This document shows, piece after piece, positions 35,479-45,210 of a stretch of 64,000 nucleotides of DNA; position 1 is the first letter of the stretch, and every line of letters begins with the position of its first letter. Under the pieces are notes generated by a model that saw only the letters and a list, made by a program, of their open reading frames with translations, searched no databases and was not told the DNA's origin. The stretch is from NCBI RefSeq assembly GCF_030687895.1, contig NZ_CP117452.1, positions 4,270,501 to 4,334,500 on the forward strand, in the 5' to 3' direction. The stretch is from Pseudomonas sp. FP198 (GTDB lineage: Bacteria; Pseudomonadota; Gammaproteobacteria; Pseudomonadales; Pseudomonadaceae). Both the position numbers and the translations under genes were made by a program.

Positions 35479-36549
35479 TTACAGCAACGGCGCCACCACC
35501 GGCTCCTTGCTCGGCCACGCATCCAGCACCGCCTTGAATAACGTCGCCAGGGGAATCGCAAAGAACACCCCCCAGAAGCCCCACAGCCCGCCAAACAACA
35601 ACACCGCGCAGATAATCGCCACTGGATGCAGGTTCACCGCCTCGGAGAACAGCAGCGGCACCAGCACATTGCCGTCCAGCGTCTGGATGATCCCGTACAC
35701 CGCCATCAGATAGATGAACTGGTCGCTCCAACCCCACTGGAACAGTGCGATCAGCGCCACCGGCACGGTCACGACCACAGTGCCGACGTAAGGCACCACC
35801 ACCGAAATGCCCACCAGCAACGCGAGCAACGCGGCGTAGTTGAGCCCCAGGGCCACAAAACCGATGTACGTGACGCCACCGCAGATGAAAATCTCGATGA
35901 CTTTCCCACGGATGTAGTTGGCGATCTGCCGGTTCATCTCCTGGGCGACGCGGGTGATCAATGCCCGCTCGCGCGGCAGGTAGCCTCGGACCCAGCGTCC
36001 GATCATTTCCCGGTCCTTGAGAAAGAAAAACACCAGGATCGGCACCAGCACCAGGTAGATCATGATGTTCACCAGCAACGGCAGGCTGGACAGCGAAAAC
36101 GTCAGCGCCCACTGGCCGAACTTGCCGATCTCGCCACGCACCACTTCGATGGTCTGCAGCACTTGCTCGTCCGAGACCAGGTGCGGGTAGCGTTCCGGCA
36201 GCAGCAACAACAGCGATTGCCATTTGGCGAGCATTCCCGGCAGCTCGTTGAACAGGGTCACCAACTGGTGCCAGAGCAACGGCACGATGACCACGAGGAA
36301 CACCACAAGCAGCCCCATGAACAGCGCGAACACCAGCCCTACCGCCACGGAGCCAGGCAAACGCAGGCGTTCCAAGGCTGTGACCAGCCCCTGCATCAGG
36401 TACGCCAGCACCATTCCCGCCAGCACCGGCGCAAGCATCCCGCCCAGCGTCAGGACCGCCGTGAACGCCAGGAACAGTAGCACTGCCAGGACCACCGCTT
36501 CCTCATCGGAGAAGTAGCGCTGAATCCAGTCGCGTAACACTTTGAACAT
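35479..36549 (-). CDS. AI-2E family transporter (PerM-like)
   Basis: A 356-residue inner-membrane protein with about eight hydrophobic segments and a polar stretch near residues 80-140, the layout of the AI-2E/UPF0118 family. The C-terminal segments VGISVVVPYVGTVVVTVPVAL and YGIIQTLDGNVLVPLLFSEAV are characteristic. Members include TqsA and PerM; transported substrates vary (signal export, Na+/H+ exchange). It follows tusA after 29 bases. Confidence 0.9.
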   Translation of the reverse strand: MFKVLRDWIQRYFSDEEAVVLAVLLFLAFTAVLTLGGMLAPVLAGMVLAYLMQGLVTALERLRLPGSVAVGLVFALFMGLLVVFLVVIVPLLWHQLVTLFNELPGMLAKWQSLLLLLPERYPHLVSDEQVLQTIEVVRGEIGKFGQWALTFSLSSLPLLVNIMIYLVLVPILVFFFLKDREMIGRWVRGYLPRERALITRVAQEMNRQIANYIRGKVIEIFICGGVTYIGFVALGLNYAALLALLVGISVVVPYVGTVVVTVPVALIALFQWGWSDQFIYLMAVYGIIQTLDGNVLVPLLFSEAVNLHPVAIICAVLLFGGLWGFWGVFFAIPLATLFKAVLDAWPSKEPVVAPLL

Positions 36550-36578
36550 TAAAAATCCTTAGGAGACGCTGTCGGTTT

Positions 36579-36818
36579 TCAGGCTTTTTTCAGCCAGTAA
36601 CGGTAGACGCCGTTATCGTCTTCTTCGCGCAGCAGCGTATGACCGGCCAAGCGGGCAAAGGTGCGAAAGTCGCGCTGGGAGCCCGCATCCGTGGCCGTCA
36701 CCTTGAGCACGGCGCCACTGACTAGGCGATTGAGTTCCAGCTTGGCCTTGAGCAACGGCAGCGGACAGTTCAGGCCACTGGCGTCCAGCTCGGCATCGTG
36801 GGCTACAGCATCGGTCAT
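36579..36818 (-). CDS. tusA: Sulfurtransferase TusA
   Basis: A 79-residue sulfur carrier that passes persulfide sulfur for tRNA thiolation and other uses. The signature LDASGLNCPLPLLKAKL has the active Cys at residue 16 followed by Pro, and FRTFARLAGHTLL is the typical second helix. The ATG at 36818 was chosen over one 15 bases upstream by length. It is divergent from bepA. Confidence 0.91.
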   Translation of the reverse strand: MTDAVAHDAELDASGLNCPLPLLKAKLELNRLVSGAVLKVTATDAGSQRDFRTFARLAGHTLLREEDDNGVYRYWLKKA

Positions 36819-36916
36819 TGTTTCACTCCGCAACAGGTCGTCGAGCGGCCTAGAATATCTGGTCCCGGACCCGCTGTCCGGCTACAGTAAGGTCTTTGTC
36901 GACTAAGGCTTCGTGC

Positions 36917-38350
36917 ATGACATTTCTGCGCCCCACCCTGCTGACGCTCGCTTGCCTGCTCGCCTCACCGGGCTTCGCCGACGACCTGCCGTCACTTGGC
37001 GATGCCAGTTCTGCCATCGTCTCGCCGGAACAGGAGCATCAGCTGGGCCGCGCCTGGCTGGCCTTGTTGCGCAGCCAGGTCTCGCAACTCAACGATCCGC
37101 AGCTCAAGGACTATGTCGAAACCAGCGTCTACAAGCTGGTGGAGACCAGCCAGGTCAACGACCGGCGCCTGGAATTCATCCTGATCAACAGCCCCCAGCT
37201 CAACGCTTTCGCCGCACCCGGCGGGATCGTCGGGGTCAACGGCGGCCTGTTCCTCAATGCCCAGACCGAAGGCGAATATGCGTCGGTCATGGCCCACGAA
37301 CTGGCGCACTTGTCGCAACGCCATTTTGCCCGCGGCGTCGAAGCCCAACAGCGCATGCAGGTGCCGATGATGGCGGCGCTGCTGGCCGGCATCGTGATTG
37401 CCGCCGCCGGTGGCGGTGACGCCGGGATCGCCGCCATTGCCGGGACCCAGGCCGCCGCCATCCAGGAGCAACGGCGTTTCTCGCGGCAAAACGAACAGGA
37501 AGCCGACCGCATCGGCATCCAGAATCTGGAGAAGGCCGGTTACGATCCACGGTCGATGCCGACCATGTTCGAGCGCCTGATGCGCCAGTACCGGTTTGAC
37601 GCCAAGCCCCCAGAGTTCCTGCTGACTCACCCGGTCACGGAATCGCGCATCGCCGACACCCGCAACCGCGCCGAACAGGCCAAGCCGGGCGGAATCGAGG
37701 ACAGCATGCGTTATCAACTGATCCGCGCGCGGGTCCAGTTGACCTATGAAGAAACCCCCGGCCTGGGGGCCAAGCGCTTCCGCGCACAGCTGGACGAGAA
37801 CCCGAAGAGTGACGTGGCCCGCTACGGACTGGCAATCGCCCAGATCAAGGGCGGCCAACTGAATGAAGCCCGGGAGAACCTCAAGCCATTGCTGACCAAA
37901 GCGCCCAACGAGATCATCTACAACCTCGCCCAGGTGGACCTGGACATCACCAGCAACAAGCTGGCGGACGCTCAATCTCGCGTGGATCGACTGCTGAGCC
38001 AATATCCGGGCAACTACCCCCTCAATCAGGTGCGCGTCGATCTGCTGCTCAAGCAGAATCGTCCCGCCGATGCGGAGAAGGCCCTGGAAGCTCTGCTCAA
38101 GAGCCGCCCGGACGATCCGGACATCTGGTACATGGTGGCCGAAACGCGCGGCCTGTCAGGCAATATCATTGGCTTGCACCAGGCACGCGCCGAATATTTC
38201 GCATTGGTTGGCGACTATCGCCAGGCGATCCAGCAGCTGGATTTCGCCAAGCGACGCGCCGGGAGCAATTTCCCTTTGTCCTCGCGCATCGACGCCCGCC
38301 AGCGCGAACTCATGGAACAGGAGCGCATGGTCAAGGACATGATGGGCTGA
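36917..38350 (+). CDS. bepA: Periplasmic M48 metalloprotease/chaperone, BepA family
   Basis: A 477-residue exported protein that helps assemble or degrade outer-membrane proteins such as LptD. The signal peptide is cut near ASPGFA (about residue 22). The zinc site is HELAHLSQRHF at about 129-139, with the third ligand in EQEADRIGIQNLEKAGYD near 193. C-terminal TPR-like repeats extend from about 310 to the end. The ATG at 36917 gives the best signal peptide. A strong hairpin terminator follows. Confidence 0.93.
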   Translation: MTFLRPTLLTLACLLASPGFADDLPSLGDASSAIVSPEQEHQLGRAWLALLRSQVSQLNDPQLKDYVETSVYKLVETSQVNDRRLEFILINSPQLNAFAAPGGIVGVNGGLFLNAQTEGEYASVMAHELAHLSQRHFARGVEAQQRMQVPMMAALLAGIVIAAAGGGDAGIAAIAGTQAAAIQEQRRFSRQNEQEADRIGIQNLEKAGYDPRSMPTMFERLMRQYRFDAKPPEFLLTHPVTESRIADTRNRAEQAKPGGIEDSMRYQLIRARVQLTYEETPGLGAKRFRAQLDENPKSDVARYGLAIAQIKGGQLNEARENLKPLLTKAPNEIIYNLAQVDLDITSNKLADAQSRVDRLLSQYPGNYPLNQVRVDLLLKQNRPADAEKALEALLKSRPDDPDIWYMVAETRGLSGNIIGLHQARAEYFALVGDYRQAIQQLDFAKRRAGSNFPLSSRIDARQRELMEQERMVKDMMG

Positions 38351-38363
38351 GCATTGACCAGGC

Positions 38364-38400
38364 ATAAAAAAACCGCCTCGATATCGAGGCGGTTTTTTTT
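38364..38400. terminator. Bidirectional rho-independent terminator between bepA and mucD
   Basis: CCGCCTCGAT directly meets ATCGAGGCGG with flanking A run and T run, a 12-bp perfect palindrome with AA pairs, between two convergent genes. It serves both. Confidence 0.9.
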
Positions 38401-38415
38401 CAGCTGAATACCGGC

Positions 38416-39843
38416 TTATTCAGCCAGCTTGAAGGTAATGAAGCTTGCACGCCCCTGGCGCAGGACGCGCATCGACACCGAGCGATTCTTCGGCAACGCC
38501 TTGGCGATGTCGGTGAACTCCTTGGCCGAGCCGATGGCCTGGTTGTTCAGGTGGGTAATGATGTCGCCAGGTTGCAGGCCGATCAACGCAGCGGGACCGT
38601 CCTGTACTTCCTTGATCACCACGCCACCCTGCAACTCCAGGGTTCGCTTCTGCTCATCGGTCAACTCGACCACCGCGACACCCAGGCGATTGCTGCTGCG
38701 CTCGACGCCGGACTTGGGCAGTGAATCCAGTTCCTTGCCTTCTTCCGGGATCGCGCCGACAGTCAACTCGACATTCTTGCGCTTGCCTTCGCGAATCACT
38801 TCCAGGTTGGCCTTGGCCCCGGCCTTGAGGGCGCCCACCAAATGCGGCAAATCAGCGGACATGACGATCGGCTGCCCATTGAGGCTGAGAATCACATCGC
38901 CCACTTGCAAACCGCCCTTGGCGGCCGGACCACCTTCCTGGATCTGCGCCACCAGCGCGCCGGCAGGTTTCTCCAGGCCAAACGACTCGGCCAGGTCCTT
39001 GTTCACTTCCTGGATGACCACGCCCAGCCAGCCACGGCTGACCTTGCCCTCGCTTTTAAGCTGGTTGGATACATCCAGGGCCACGTCGATCGGAATAGCG
39101 AAGGACACCCCCATGAAACCGCCCGAACGGGTGTAGATCTGAGAGTTGATGCCCACCACTTCACCGTCGAGGTTGAACAGCGGACCACCGGAGTTGCCCG
39201 GGTTGATCGGCACGTCGGTCTGGATGAATGGCACGTAGTTTTCGTTTGGCAGGCTACGCCCAATGGCGCTGACGATGCCCTGGGTCACGGTATGGTCGAA
39301 GCCGAACGGCGAACCGATTGCCACTACCCACTGACCGGCTTTCAGGTTCTGCGATTTGCCGAGCTTGAGCACCGGCAGGTCCTTGCCTTCGATTTTCAGC
39401 AAGGCCACGTCCGAACGCGGATCGGTGCCGATCAGCTTGGCCTTCAGCTCACTGCGATCGGCCAGGCGCACGAGGATCTCATCGGCGTCGGCAATCACAT
39501 GGTTGTTGGTCAGGATGTAGCCGTCTGGCGAGATGATGAAGCCCGAGCCCAGGGACTGCGCTTCACGCTGACGACCACCGCCAGGCGAACGCGGCTGTGG
39601 CATCCCGCGCTCGAAGAACTCGCGCAGCATGGGCGGCAGGCCTTCCAGGTCAGGCATCTGCGGGTCCATCACCCGACGCTCCGGCAGCTTCTGCGTGGTA
39701 CTGATGTTCACCACGGCAGGCGAAGCCTGTTCGACCAGTTGAGTGAAGTCCGGCAACTCGACCGCCACAGCGGGAACGGCCTGACCGAGCACCAGCACGG
39801 TGGCAAAAATGGAGAGATAGGTTTTCAAGCGTGGTATCGACAT
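38416..39843 (-). CDS. mucD: Periplasmic serine protease MucD (DegP/HtrA family)
   Basis: A 475-residue HtrA protease that degrades misfolded envelope proteins and dampens the AlgU response. It has a signal peptide (ends near AVPAVAV), the catalytic triad His in LTNNHVIADADE, Asp in RSDVALLK, and Ser in PGNSGGPLF, followed by two PDZ domains (about residues 275-370 and 385-475). It is downstream of algU-mucA-mucB; the 227-base gap holds two hairpins, so it may have its own promoter too. The mucC gene of P. aeruginosa is absent. Confidence 0.95.
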   Translation of the reverse strand: MSIPRLKTYLSIFATVLVLGQAVPAVAVELPDFTQLVEQASPAVVNISTTQKLPERRVMDPQMPDLEGLPPMLREFFERGMPQPRSPGGGRQREAQSLGSGFIISPDGYILTNNHVIADADEILVRLADRSELKAKLIGTDPRSDVALLKIEGKDLPVLKLGKSQNLKAGQWVVAIGSPFGFDHTVTQGIVSAIGRSLPNENYVPFIQTDVPINPGNSGGPLFNLDGEVVGINSQIYTRSGGFMGVSFAIPIDVALDVSNQLKSEGKVSRGWLGVVIQEVNKDLAESFGLEKPAGALVAQIQEGGPAAKGGLQVGDVILSLNGQPIVMSADLPHLVGALKAGAKANLEVIREGKRKNVELTVGAIPEEGKELDSLPKSGVERSSNRLGVAVVELTDEQKRTLELQGGVVIKEVQDGPAALIGLQPGDIITHLNNQAIGSAKEFTDIAKALPKNRSVSMRVLRQGRASFITFKLAE

Positions 39844-39937
39844 ACGGCTCCCGTTACGACGAGCATGGTTAAGCGATATGGAGCAGAAATACCTGGGAAC
39901 GATACGCCAGTATTTTTGTTCCGCAAACAGACAAGGC

Positions 39938-39955
39938 CAGAGCCGAGCGGCTCTG
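39938..39955. terminator. Hairpin in the mucB-mucD gap
   Basis: CAGAGCC-GAGC-GGCTCTG, a 7-bp stem with a 4-base loop and outer G/C pairs. On the minus strand CTTGTCTGTTTG follows; possible weak terminator or processing signal. Confidence 0.4.
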
Positions 39956-39989
39956 ACCTAATAGAAAAAAAATGGTTTTTTTGCAAATG

Positions 39990-40018
39990 AAAATGCTGAC
40001 AGGAAGTTTCAGCATTTT
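39990..40018 (-). terminator. Hairpin just past mucB, probable (partial) terminator
   Basis: AAAATGCTGA pairs with TCAGCATTTT, a 10-bp stem with a 9-base loop, 52 bases past the mucB stop on the minus strand. It would end or thin out transcripts before mucD. Confidence 0.55.
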
Positions 40019-40070
40019 GCTCAAGCACGCTTGCCGGCTTCTTGCGCAATCGAGCCACCCGGGCAGCGTG

Positions 40071-41018
40071 TTATTGGGCTGCCGCGACGTCGGAACGCAT
40101 GGACAACGCGATCCGTTCCGCCGTACCGATAGGTATTTCGCCAACCACCGTCACCATCATCTCGCCCTGGGGTGTAGTAAGCCGACGCGATACCGCTGCG
40201 GTCGGGCCAAGCTGCGTGCGGGTGTCGGTGGCAGTTGCACCGTTCAGCGGCTCCAGGAACACAGAGAAACGGGCCAGGCCATCGTCATACATCAAGCTAC
40301 TGACCTGGATCTTGGTATCCGGGTCCTTGTGCGCAGCGCTACTGGTCAATTCAAAGCCGGGCGGAAGCCAGTCGGAATGCCAGGCGGTTTTCACCGTGGC
40401 GGCCTTACCGGCCCCCTGCGCAACAGCCTTGCATTCGACACTGGCCTGCAGATCAGCGTCTGAAGGCTCACCGATGTTCAAGCGAGTGAATTGGAAACGT
40501 TCGAGCAACTGGCCTTTGTCACTGAGCAACAGGGACTTGAGCGGCAAGCCGGTCTCTCTGTCGAGATGCAGCTCAAAGCCATAGCGATGCTGATCCTTCG
40601 GAGTCAGGGCGACAATGACAGCCTGACGCCCGGCCACGCGCGACTTGCCAATGACGGCAAGGTCATACCAATTCTTGAGTTTCTGCGGATCGAGCGCACG
40701 TGCGGTGCCATCTGGCGTATTGCCCAGCCCGGCGATCAAGGTGCCACTGACGCATTGAGTTTTTCCATCAATGCGCATGACCTCCTGTGCCGAACCATCG
40801 AGCTGGAGCAGCCGCTCGCGGACTTTGCCATCCTGGACGCGATGCCAGATGTTATGGGTAGAAAAACTACCGTTACGCTCGTAAACGAAAGTGCCCTGGA
40901 AGCTTTGCTGCTGCTCGGCTTGACTCAGACGATTGAGCCAGTCCTGAGCTTCACCGGCATAGGCTGGAACAACGCACCAGCCACCTACCAGAAGCGAGAA
41001 AAGAGGTATGGCGCGCAT
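40071..41018 (-). CDS. mucB: Sigma factor AlgU regulatory protein MucB (RseB family)
   Basis: A 315-residue periplasmic protein that binds MucA and shields it from proteolysis until lipid or LPS signals arrive. The signal peptide ends near AYAGEA; QQSFQGTFVYERNGSFSTHN opens the N-terminal lipid-binding LolA-like domain, and the C-terminal domain carries the MucA contacts. AAGGAGGACC before the ATG is a very strong ribosome-binding site. It lies 8 bases after mucA. Confidence 0.95.
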   Translation of the reverse strand: MRAIPLFSLLVGGWCVVPAYAGEAQDWLNRLSQAEQQQSFQGTFVYERNGSFSTHNIWHRVQDGKVRERLLQLDGSAQEVMRIDGKTQCVSGTLIAGLGNTPDGTARALDPQKLKNWYDLAVIGKSRVAGRQAVIVALTPKDQHRYGFELHLDRETGLPLKSLLLSDKGQLLERFQFTRLNIGEPSDADLQASVECKAVAQGAGKAATVKTAWHSDWLPPGFELTSSAAHKDPDTKIQVSSLMYDDGLARFSVFLEPLNGATATDTRTQLGPTAAVSRRLTTPQGEMMVTVVGEIPIGTAERIALSMRSDVAAAQ

Positions 41019-41026
41019 GGTCCTCC

Positions 41027-41614
41027 TTAACGGTTTTCCAGACTGGCCGCACGAGCGTATGGCAGCGCGCTTTCAGTACCTTTCAGCGCAGCCTGCTGGG
41101 CATGCTGACGCAGGTAGTTGGGCAAACGCTGATCATGCCAGCCTGGCTGGCCTTGGAGGACGCCGTTGGCCATAGGACCGGCAGCTTCCGAACCTTCGCT
41201 GTAGCCGGCCAGTACCGCCGGGCCCTTGACCTGTGGTGCTGCCAAGCCAGGCTGATTGGACTGCTGCGCCATTTGCACGCCGGCAATCTCATCCTGGTTG
41301 TACAGACGCACACCTGCCAGTACAGCTACGGTAACCGAGGCAGCAACTGCCAGGCGACCCAGGCTGCGCCATGGACCGCGGGAGGCTTTTGCCGGCACGG
41401 CTTCGTCAGCCAGAGCAGCAGAAACGGCCGCAGCGATATCCAGGCGTGGAAGCAACAAGTCCTTGTGCATCACCGCCCGGGCAATCTGGTAGCGAGCCCA
41501 GGTTTCACGGGTTTCAACATCGTCAAAGGCATTCAATACCCGACGCAATTCCAATTCGTCCGCTTCGTTATCCATCACTGCGGACAGCGATTCCTGCAGG
41601 GCTTCACGACTCAT
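41027..41614 (-). CDS. mucA: Anti-sigma factor MucA (RseA family)
   Basis: A 195-residue inner-membrane anti-sigma factor that holds AlgU. The N-terminal part (EALQESLSAVMDNEADELEL, then DVETRETWARYQIARAVMH) binds the sigma factor; one transmembrane helix at about residues 88-104 (LGRLAVAASVTVAVLAGVRL) leads to a periplasmic tail. The frame is full length, so it shows no mucoid-type truncation. It lies 30 bases after algU and 8 before mucB. Confidence 0.95.
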   Translation of the reverse strand: MSREALQESLSAVMDNEADELELRRVLNAFDDVETRETWARYQIARAVMHKDLLLPRLDIAAAVSAALADEAVPAKASRGPWRSLGRLAVAASVTVAVLAGVRLYNQDEIAGVQMAQQSNQPGLAAPQVKGPAVLAGYSEGSEAAGPMANGVLQGQPGWHDQRLPNYLRQHAQQAALKGTESALPYARAASLENR

Positions 41615-41644
41615 GGCGTTCCTCTCTTGGCTGTCGCCGCTGTC

Positions 41645-42226
41645 TCAGTTTTCCTGCAACAACGGTTGCAGGGCTTTATCGATGGCCTCCCGAGCGCGGA
41701 AGATCCGGGAGCGCACGGTACCCACCGGACATTGCATGACGCTGGCAATGTCCTCGTAACTCAGACCGTCGAATTCACGTAAAGTTAAAGCCGTACGCAA
41801 ATCTTCGGGCAGTTGCTGGATGGTTCGATGGACAGTGCCTTCGATCTCATCCCGCAGCAATGCACGTTCCGGTGATTCGAGGTCCTTGAGGCCGTGATCG
41901 CCGTCATAGAACTCTGCATCCTCGGAGCTGACATCGCTATCCGGCGGCCGGCGGCCGCGTGAAACCAGATAGTTTTTCGCCGTGTTGATGGCGATGCGGT
42001 AAAGCCACGTATAAAACGCGCTATCCCCGCGGAAATTACCAAGTGCCCTGTACGCCTTGATGAAGGCTTCCTGGGCAACATCCTGGGCTTCATGGGTGTC
42101 GTGCACAAAACGCACGATCAACCCGAGAATTTTGTGCTGGTATTTCAGCACTAGCAGATCGAAAGCTCGCTTGTCGCCGCGTTGAACGCGCTCGACCAGC
42201 TGCTGATCCTCTTCCTGGGTTAGCAT
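41645..42226 (-). CDS. algU: RNA polymerase sigma factor AlgU (RpoE/sigma-22)
   Basis: A 193-residue ECF sigma factor that directs envelope stress and alginate genes. Region 2 is in LVLKYQHKILGLIVRFVHD through AFIKAYRALGNFRGDSAFYTW, and region 4 in LREFDGLSYEDIASVMQC and GTVRSRIFRAREAID. The ATG at 42226 (MLTQEEDQQLVERV) has GGAGTGTTC upstream. Two AlgU-type promoters lie upstream, implying autoregulation. Confidence 0.97.
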   Translation of the reverse strand: MLTQEEDQQLVERVQRGDKRAFDLLVLKYQHKILGLIVRFVHDTHEAQDVAQEAFIKAYRALGNFRGDSAFYTWLYRIAINTAKNYLVSRGRRPPDSDVSSEDAEFYDGDHGLKDLESPERALLRDEIEGTVHRTIQQLPEDLRTALTLREFDGLSYEDIASVMQCPVGTVRSRIFRAREAIDKALQPLLQEN

Positions 42227-42284
42227 GAACACTCCTCGATAAGCTCGAAGGAGGCTTGCATTACTAATCGTCCAAGCTTGCAAC

Positions 42285-42312
42285 CATAGACTCGGGCTTT
42301 TCGCAAAAGTTC
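42285..42312 (-). promoter_or_regulatory. AlgU-dependent promoter (proximal) of algU
   Basis: On the minus strand GAACTT, a 16-base spacer, then TCTATG, against the known AlgU/RpoE consensus GAACTT-N16/17-TCTGA. It ends about 59 bases before the algU start. Confidence 0.72.
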
Positions 42313-42477
42313 TCCCCCTTCCAAGCAAGTTTCCGGCGGGCTCTGATCCGGCACGCACGAAAAACGCAGCACGAGATTCCCCGGCCGCGCGAATAATCTG
42401 TCGTCGGGCCTGTCGGATGGACTCGAATCGAAGTCCTGCACCAACCCGACGCTGTTCCCTTTTGCAGACAACCGTCT

Positions 42478-42505
42478 ATTGAACCTAGGCGCTTGGCAAA
42501 AGTTC
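42478..42505 (-). promoter_or_regulatory. Possible second AlgU-dependent promoter (distal)
   Basis: A second GAACTT on the minus strand, followed after 16-17 bases by TTCAAT/TCAAT. The -35 is perfect and the -10 weaker. The rest of 42313-42785 holds only the nadB upstream region. Confidence 0.5.
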
Positions 42506-42785
42506 CCACCATTTGTAGCTCTTCGAAACGAAAATTTAGCAACCGTGACGAGATAAACCGCGTTCTGTCCTCGAAAAGGCTGCGTTGTCGCCGTTTCAGC
42601 AAAACCTTGATCCGACGAAGCGCGTCGCTTCCCTGTCGCACTGGTTCCATATTGCCATGAACGCCCGGCTATTGTGCCGATCCCCCCCTCTATATACTAG
42701 TGGGCTGCACGGTCGCCTGCCCCCCATTGAACCGGATGCCTGGCACCAACCCCGACCCGGGTCGCTTTGAGCGGAAACCATTCGA

Positions 42786-44402
42786 ATGAGCCAACAGTTT
42801 CAACATGATGTTCTGGTAATCGGCAGCGGCGCCGCCGGATTGAGCCTTGCGCTGACATTGCCCGCGAACCTGCGCATAGCAGTGCTGAGCAAAGGCGACC
42901 TGGCCAACGGCTCGACGTTCTGGGCCCAGGGCGGCGTCGCCGCCGTGCTGGATGACACGGACACTATCCAATCCCATGTCGACGACACGCTTAACGCCGG
43001 CGGCGGGTTGTGCAATCGCGAAGCCGTGCGTTTTACCGTCGAGCACAGCAGGGAAGCCATCCAATGGCTGATCGACCAGGGCGTGCCTTTCACCCGTGAC
43101 GAGCAATCGGGTACCGAAGATGGCGGCTTTGAATTTCATCTCACACGCGAAGGCGGCCACAGCCACCGGCGGATCATCCATGCAGCCGATGCGACCGGCG
43201 CGGCAATTTTCAAGACCCTGCTGGCCCAGGCCCGGCAGCGACCGAACATCGAATTGCTGGAGCAGCGAGTCGCGATCGACCTGATCACCGAGAAACGCCT
43301 CGGCCTGGAAGGCGACCGCTGCCTGGGTGCGTATGTGCTCAATCGTGGCACCGGTGAAGTCGACACCTACGGGGCGCGCTTCGTGATCCTCGCCTCCGGC
43401 GGTGCAGCCAAGGTCTATCTCTATACCAGCAACCCCGACGGTGCCTGCGGTGACGGCATTGCCATGGCCTGGCGTTCAGGCTGCCGAGTGGCGAACCTGG
43501 AATTCAACCAGTTCCACCCCACTTGCCTGTATCACCCCTTGGCCAAGAGCTTCCTGGTGACCGAGGCACTGCGCGGCGAAGGCGCTCACCTGAAGCTCCC
43601 CAACGGCGAACGCTTCATGCAGCGCTTCGATCCGCGCGCCGAACTGGCGCCACGGGACATCGTTGCGCGGGCCATCGACCATGAAATGAAGCGCCTGGGC
43701 ATCGACTGCGTGTACCTGGACATCAGCCACAAACCCGAAGCCTTCATCAAAAGTCATTTCCCCACGGTGTATGAACGCTGCCTGGAATTTTCCATCGACA
43801 TCACCAAGCAGCCGATCCCGGTGGTGCCGGCGGCGCATTACACCTGCGGCGGGGTGATGGTCGACCAGCACGGCCGCACCGATGTACCCGGCCTGTATGC
43901 GATTGGCGAAACCAGCTTTACCGGATTACACGGTGCCAATCGCATGGCCAGCAATTCGCTGCTGGAATGTTTCGTCTATGCCCGCTCGGCGGCGGCGGAC
44001 ATCCTCGAGCAGTTGCCGCAGGTTGCCATCCCGACCACCCTGCCTACCTGGGATGCCAGCCAGGTGACCGACTCGGACGAAGACGTGATCATCGCCCACA
44101 ACTGGGACGAACTGCGGCGCTTCATGTGGGACTACGTCGGCATCGTACGCACCAACAAGCGCCTGCAACGGGCCCAGCATCGGGTGCGTTTGCTGCTCGA
44201 TGAGATCGATGAGTTCTACAGCAACTATAAAGTCAGCCGCGACCTGATCGAGTTGCGCAACCTGGCGCAGGTGGCGGAACTGATGATTCGCTCAGCCATG
44301 GAGCGCAAGGAAAGCCGAGGACTGCACTACACCCTCGACTACCCGGACCTGCTGCCCGAGGCATTGGACACTATCCTGGTACCGCCCACCTACGCCGGCT
44401 GA
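42786..44402 (+). CDS. nadB: L-aspartate oxidase
   Basis: First enzyme of NAD synthesis, oxidising aspartate to iminoaspartate with FAD, acting with quinolinate synthase NadA. The FAD-binding start is [19 protein letters not shown] (about residues 8-26). [20 protein letters not shown] and [20 protein letters not shown] are substrate and flavin segments, and [20 protein letters not shown] is the second FAD contact. Length 538 residues, as in E. coli. Its last 32 bases overlap the convergent ygfX gene. Confidence 0.97.
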   Translation: MSQQFQHDVLVIGSGAAGLSLALTLPANLRIAVLSKGDLANGSTFWAQGGVAAVLDDTDTIQSHVDDTLNAGGGLCNREAVRFTVEHSREAIQWLIDQGVPFTRDEQSGTEDGGFEFHLTREGGHSHRRIIHAADATGAAIFKTLLAQARQRPNIELLEQRVAIDLITEKRLGLEGDRCLGAYVLNRGTGEVDTYGARFVILASGGAAKVYLYTSNPDGACGDGIAMAWRSGCRVANLEFNQFHPTCLYHPLAKSFLVTEALRGEGAHLKLPNGERFMQRFDPRAELAPRDIVARAIDHEMKRLGIDCVYLDISHKPEAFIKSHFPTVYERCLEFSIDITKQPIPVVPAAHYTCGGVMVDQHGRTDVPGLYAIGETSFTGLHGANRMASNSLLECFVYARSAAADILEQLPQVAIPTTLPTWDASQVTDSDEDVIIAHNWDELRRFMWDYVGIVRTNKRLQRAQHRVRLLLDEIDEFYSNYKVSRDLIELRNLAQVAELMIRSAMERKESRGLHYTLDYPDLLPEALDTILVPPTYAG

Positions 44403-44823
44403 ACCTGAGCCGGACCCGCAGGCGCCGATGGACATCCGGCGCCAGCGCGTCGCGGGGCACGCACAACGAGCGGACCCACCACTCGCCCCGCAAGCGAAAG
44501 CGCAGCACCACGATCATCGGCAATGCCAGGCTGTCCGGCCGCAACTGCACCGCCTGCCAGCCGCCGCCCTCGCTCCAGAGCTGCCAGCCGTCGGCATCTC
44601 GACGCAAACCACGAAAAGCCTGGCGATGAGTCAGCAACAGATATCGCGGTAGCACCCAGGCGCCGTGGCCCAGGCACAACATGGAAGCAACGACGGCGAG
44701 CCAGGGAGGAATCGAGCACAGAAACAACGAGCCCAAGGCAAACACCTGGGCCAGGAGATAGGCCGCCAGCAGCTGCCGGGAGGCGCGCCAGCGGCACTCG
44801 AAGCGGCTACTTGGGCTGGACAC
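44371..44823 (-). CDS. ygfX: YgfX (CptA-like) inner-membrane protein
   Basis: A 150-residue protein with two N-terminal hydrophobic helices (about residues 16-55) and a soluble C-terminal part, the YgfX layout. In E. coli YgfX has been described as a toxin-like partner of SdhE (CptB), affecting cell division proteins; the interpretation is debated. The start is GTG 44823, overlapping the sdhE stop by 17 bases. The C-terminal region is Arg-rich. Its end overlaps nadB. Confidence 0.82.
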   Translation of the reverse strand: MSSPSSRFECRWRASRQLLAAYLLAQVFALGSLFLCSIPPWLAVVASMLCLGHGAWVLPRYLLLTHRQAFRGLRRDADGWQLWSEGGGWQAVQLRPDSLALPMIVVLRFRLRGEWWVRSLCVPRDALAPDVHRRLRVRLRFSRRRWAVPG

Positions 44824-45061
44824 GGTCCAGGATCATCCGGACCATGCGCTGCAGTTCCGGATCCTCGGATTCACTGCGCTCCATGAACCAGCCGAACATG
44901 TCCTGATCCTCGCATTCGAGCAAACGGACGTAACACGCACGGTCGACTTCATCAAGGTGTGGGTAGACCTCCTTCACGAATGGCACCAGCAGCACGTCAA
45001 GCTCAAGCATGCCGCGGCGGCTGTGCCAGTAGAGGCGATTCAGTTCAACATCTTCGACCAT
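44807..45061 (-). CDS. sdhE: FAD assembly factor SdhE (CptB)
   Basis: An 84-residue cytoplasmic protein that promotes covalent flavin attachment to succinate dehydrogenase SdhA. It has the conserved [11 protein letters not shown] (about residues 15-25) and a FGWF segment. The ATG at 45061 gives the family length; the longer upstream frame was rejected. It precedes ygfX in a two-gene unit and is divergent from ygfZ. Confidence 0.93.
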   Translation of the reverse strand: MVEDVELNRLYWHSRRGMLELDVLLVPFVKEVYPHLDEVDRACYVRLLECEDQDMFGWFMERSESEDPELQRMVRMILDRVQPK

Positions 45062-45210
45062 GGAGCACTCCTCAAATAGAGCGCAAGTATACAGGCCCGG
45101 CCGTAGCGGAACAGACGGCTTTGGTCGGGCGCCTCCGATCCTTTGTGAACTACCCATTTCAAGGGCGTCCCCTTATGATGTCTGCCAGACTTTTTACCCT
45201 GCGATGACCC

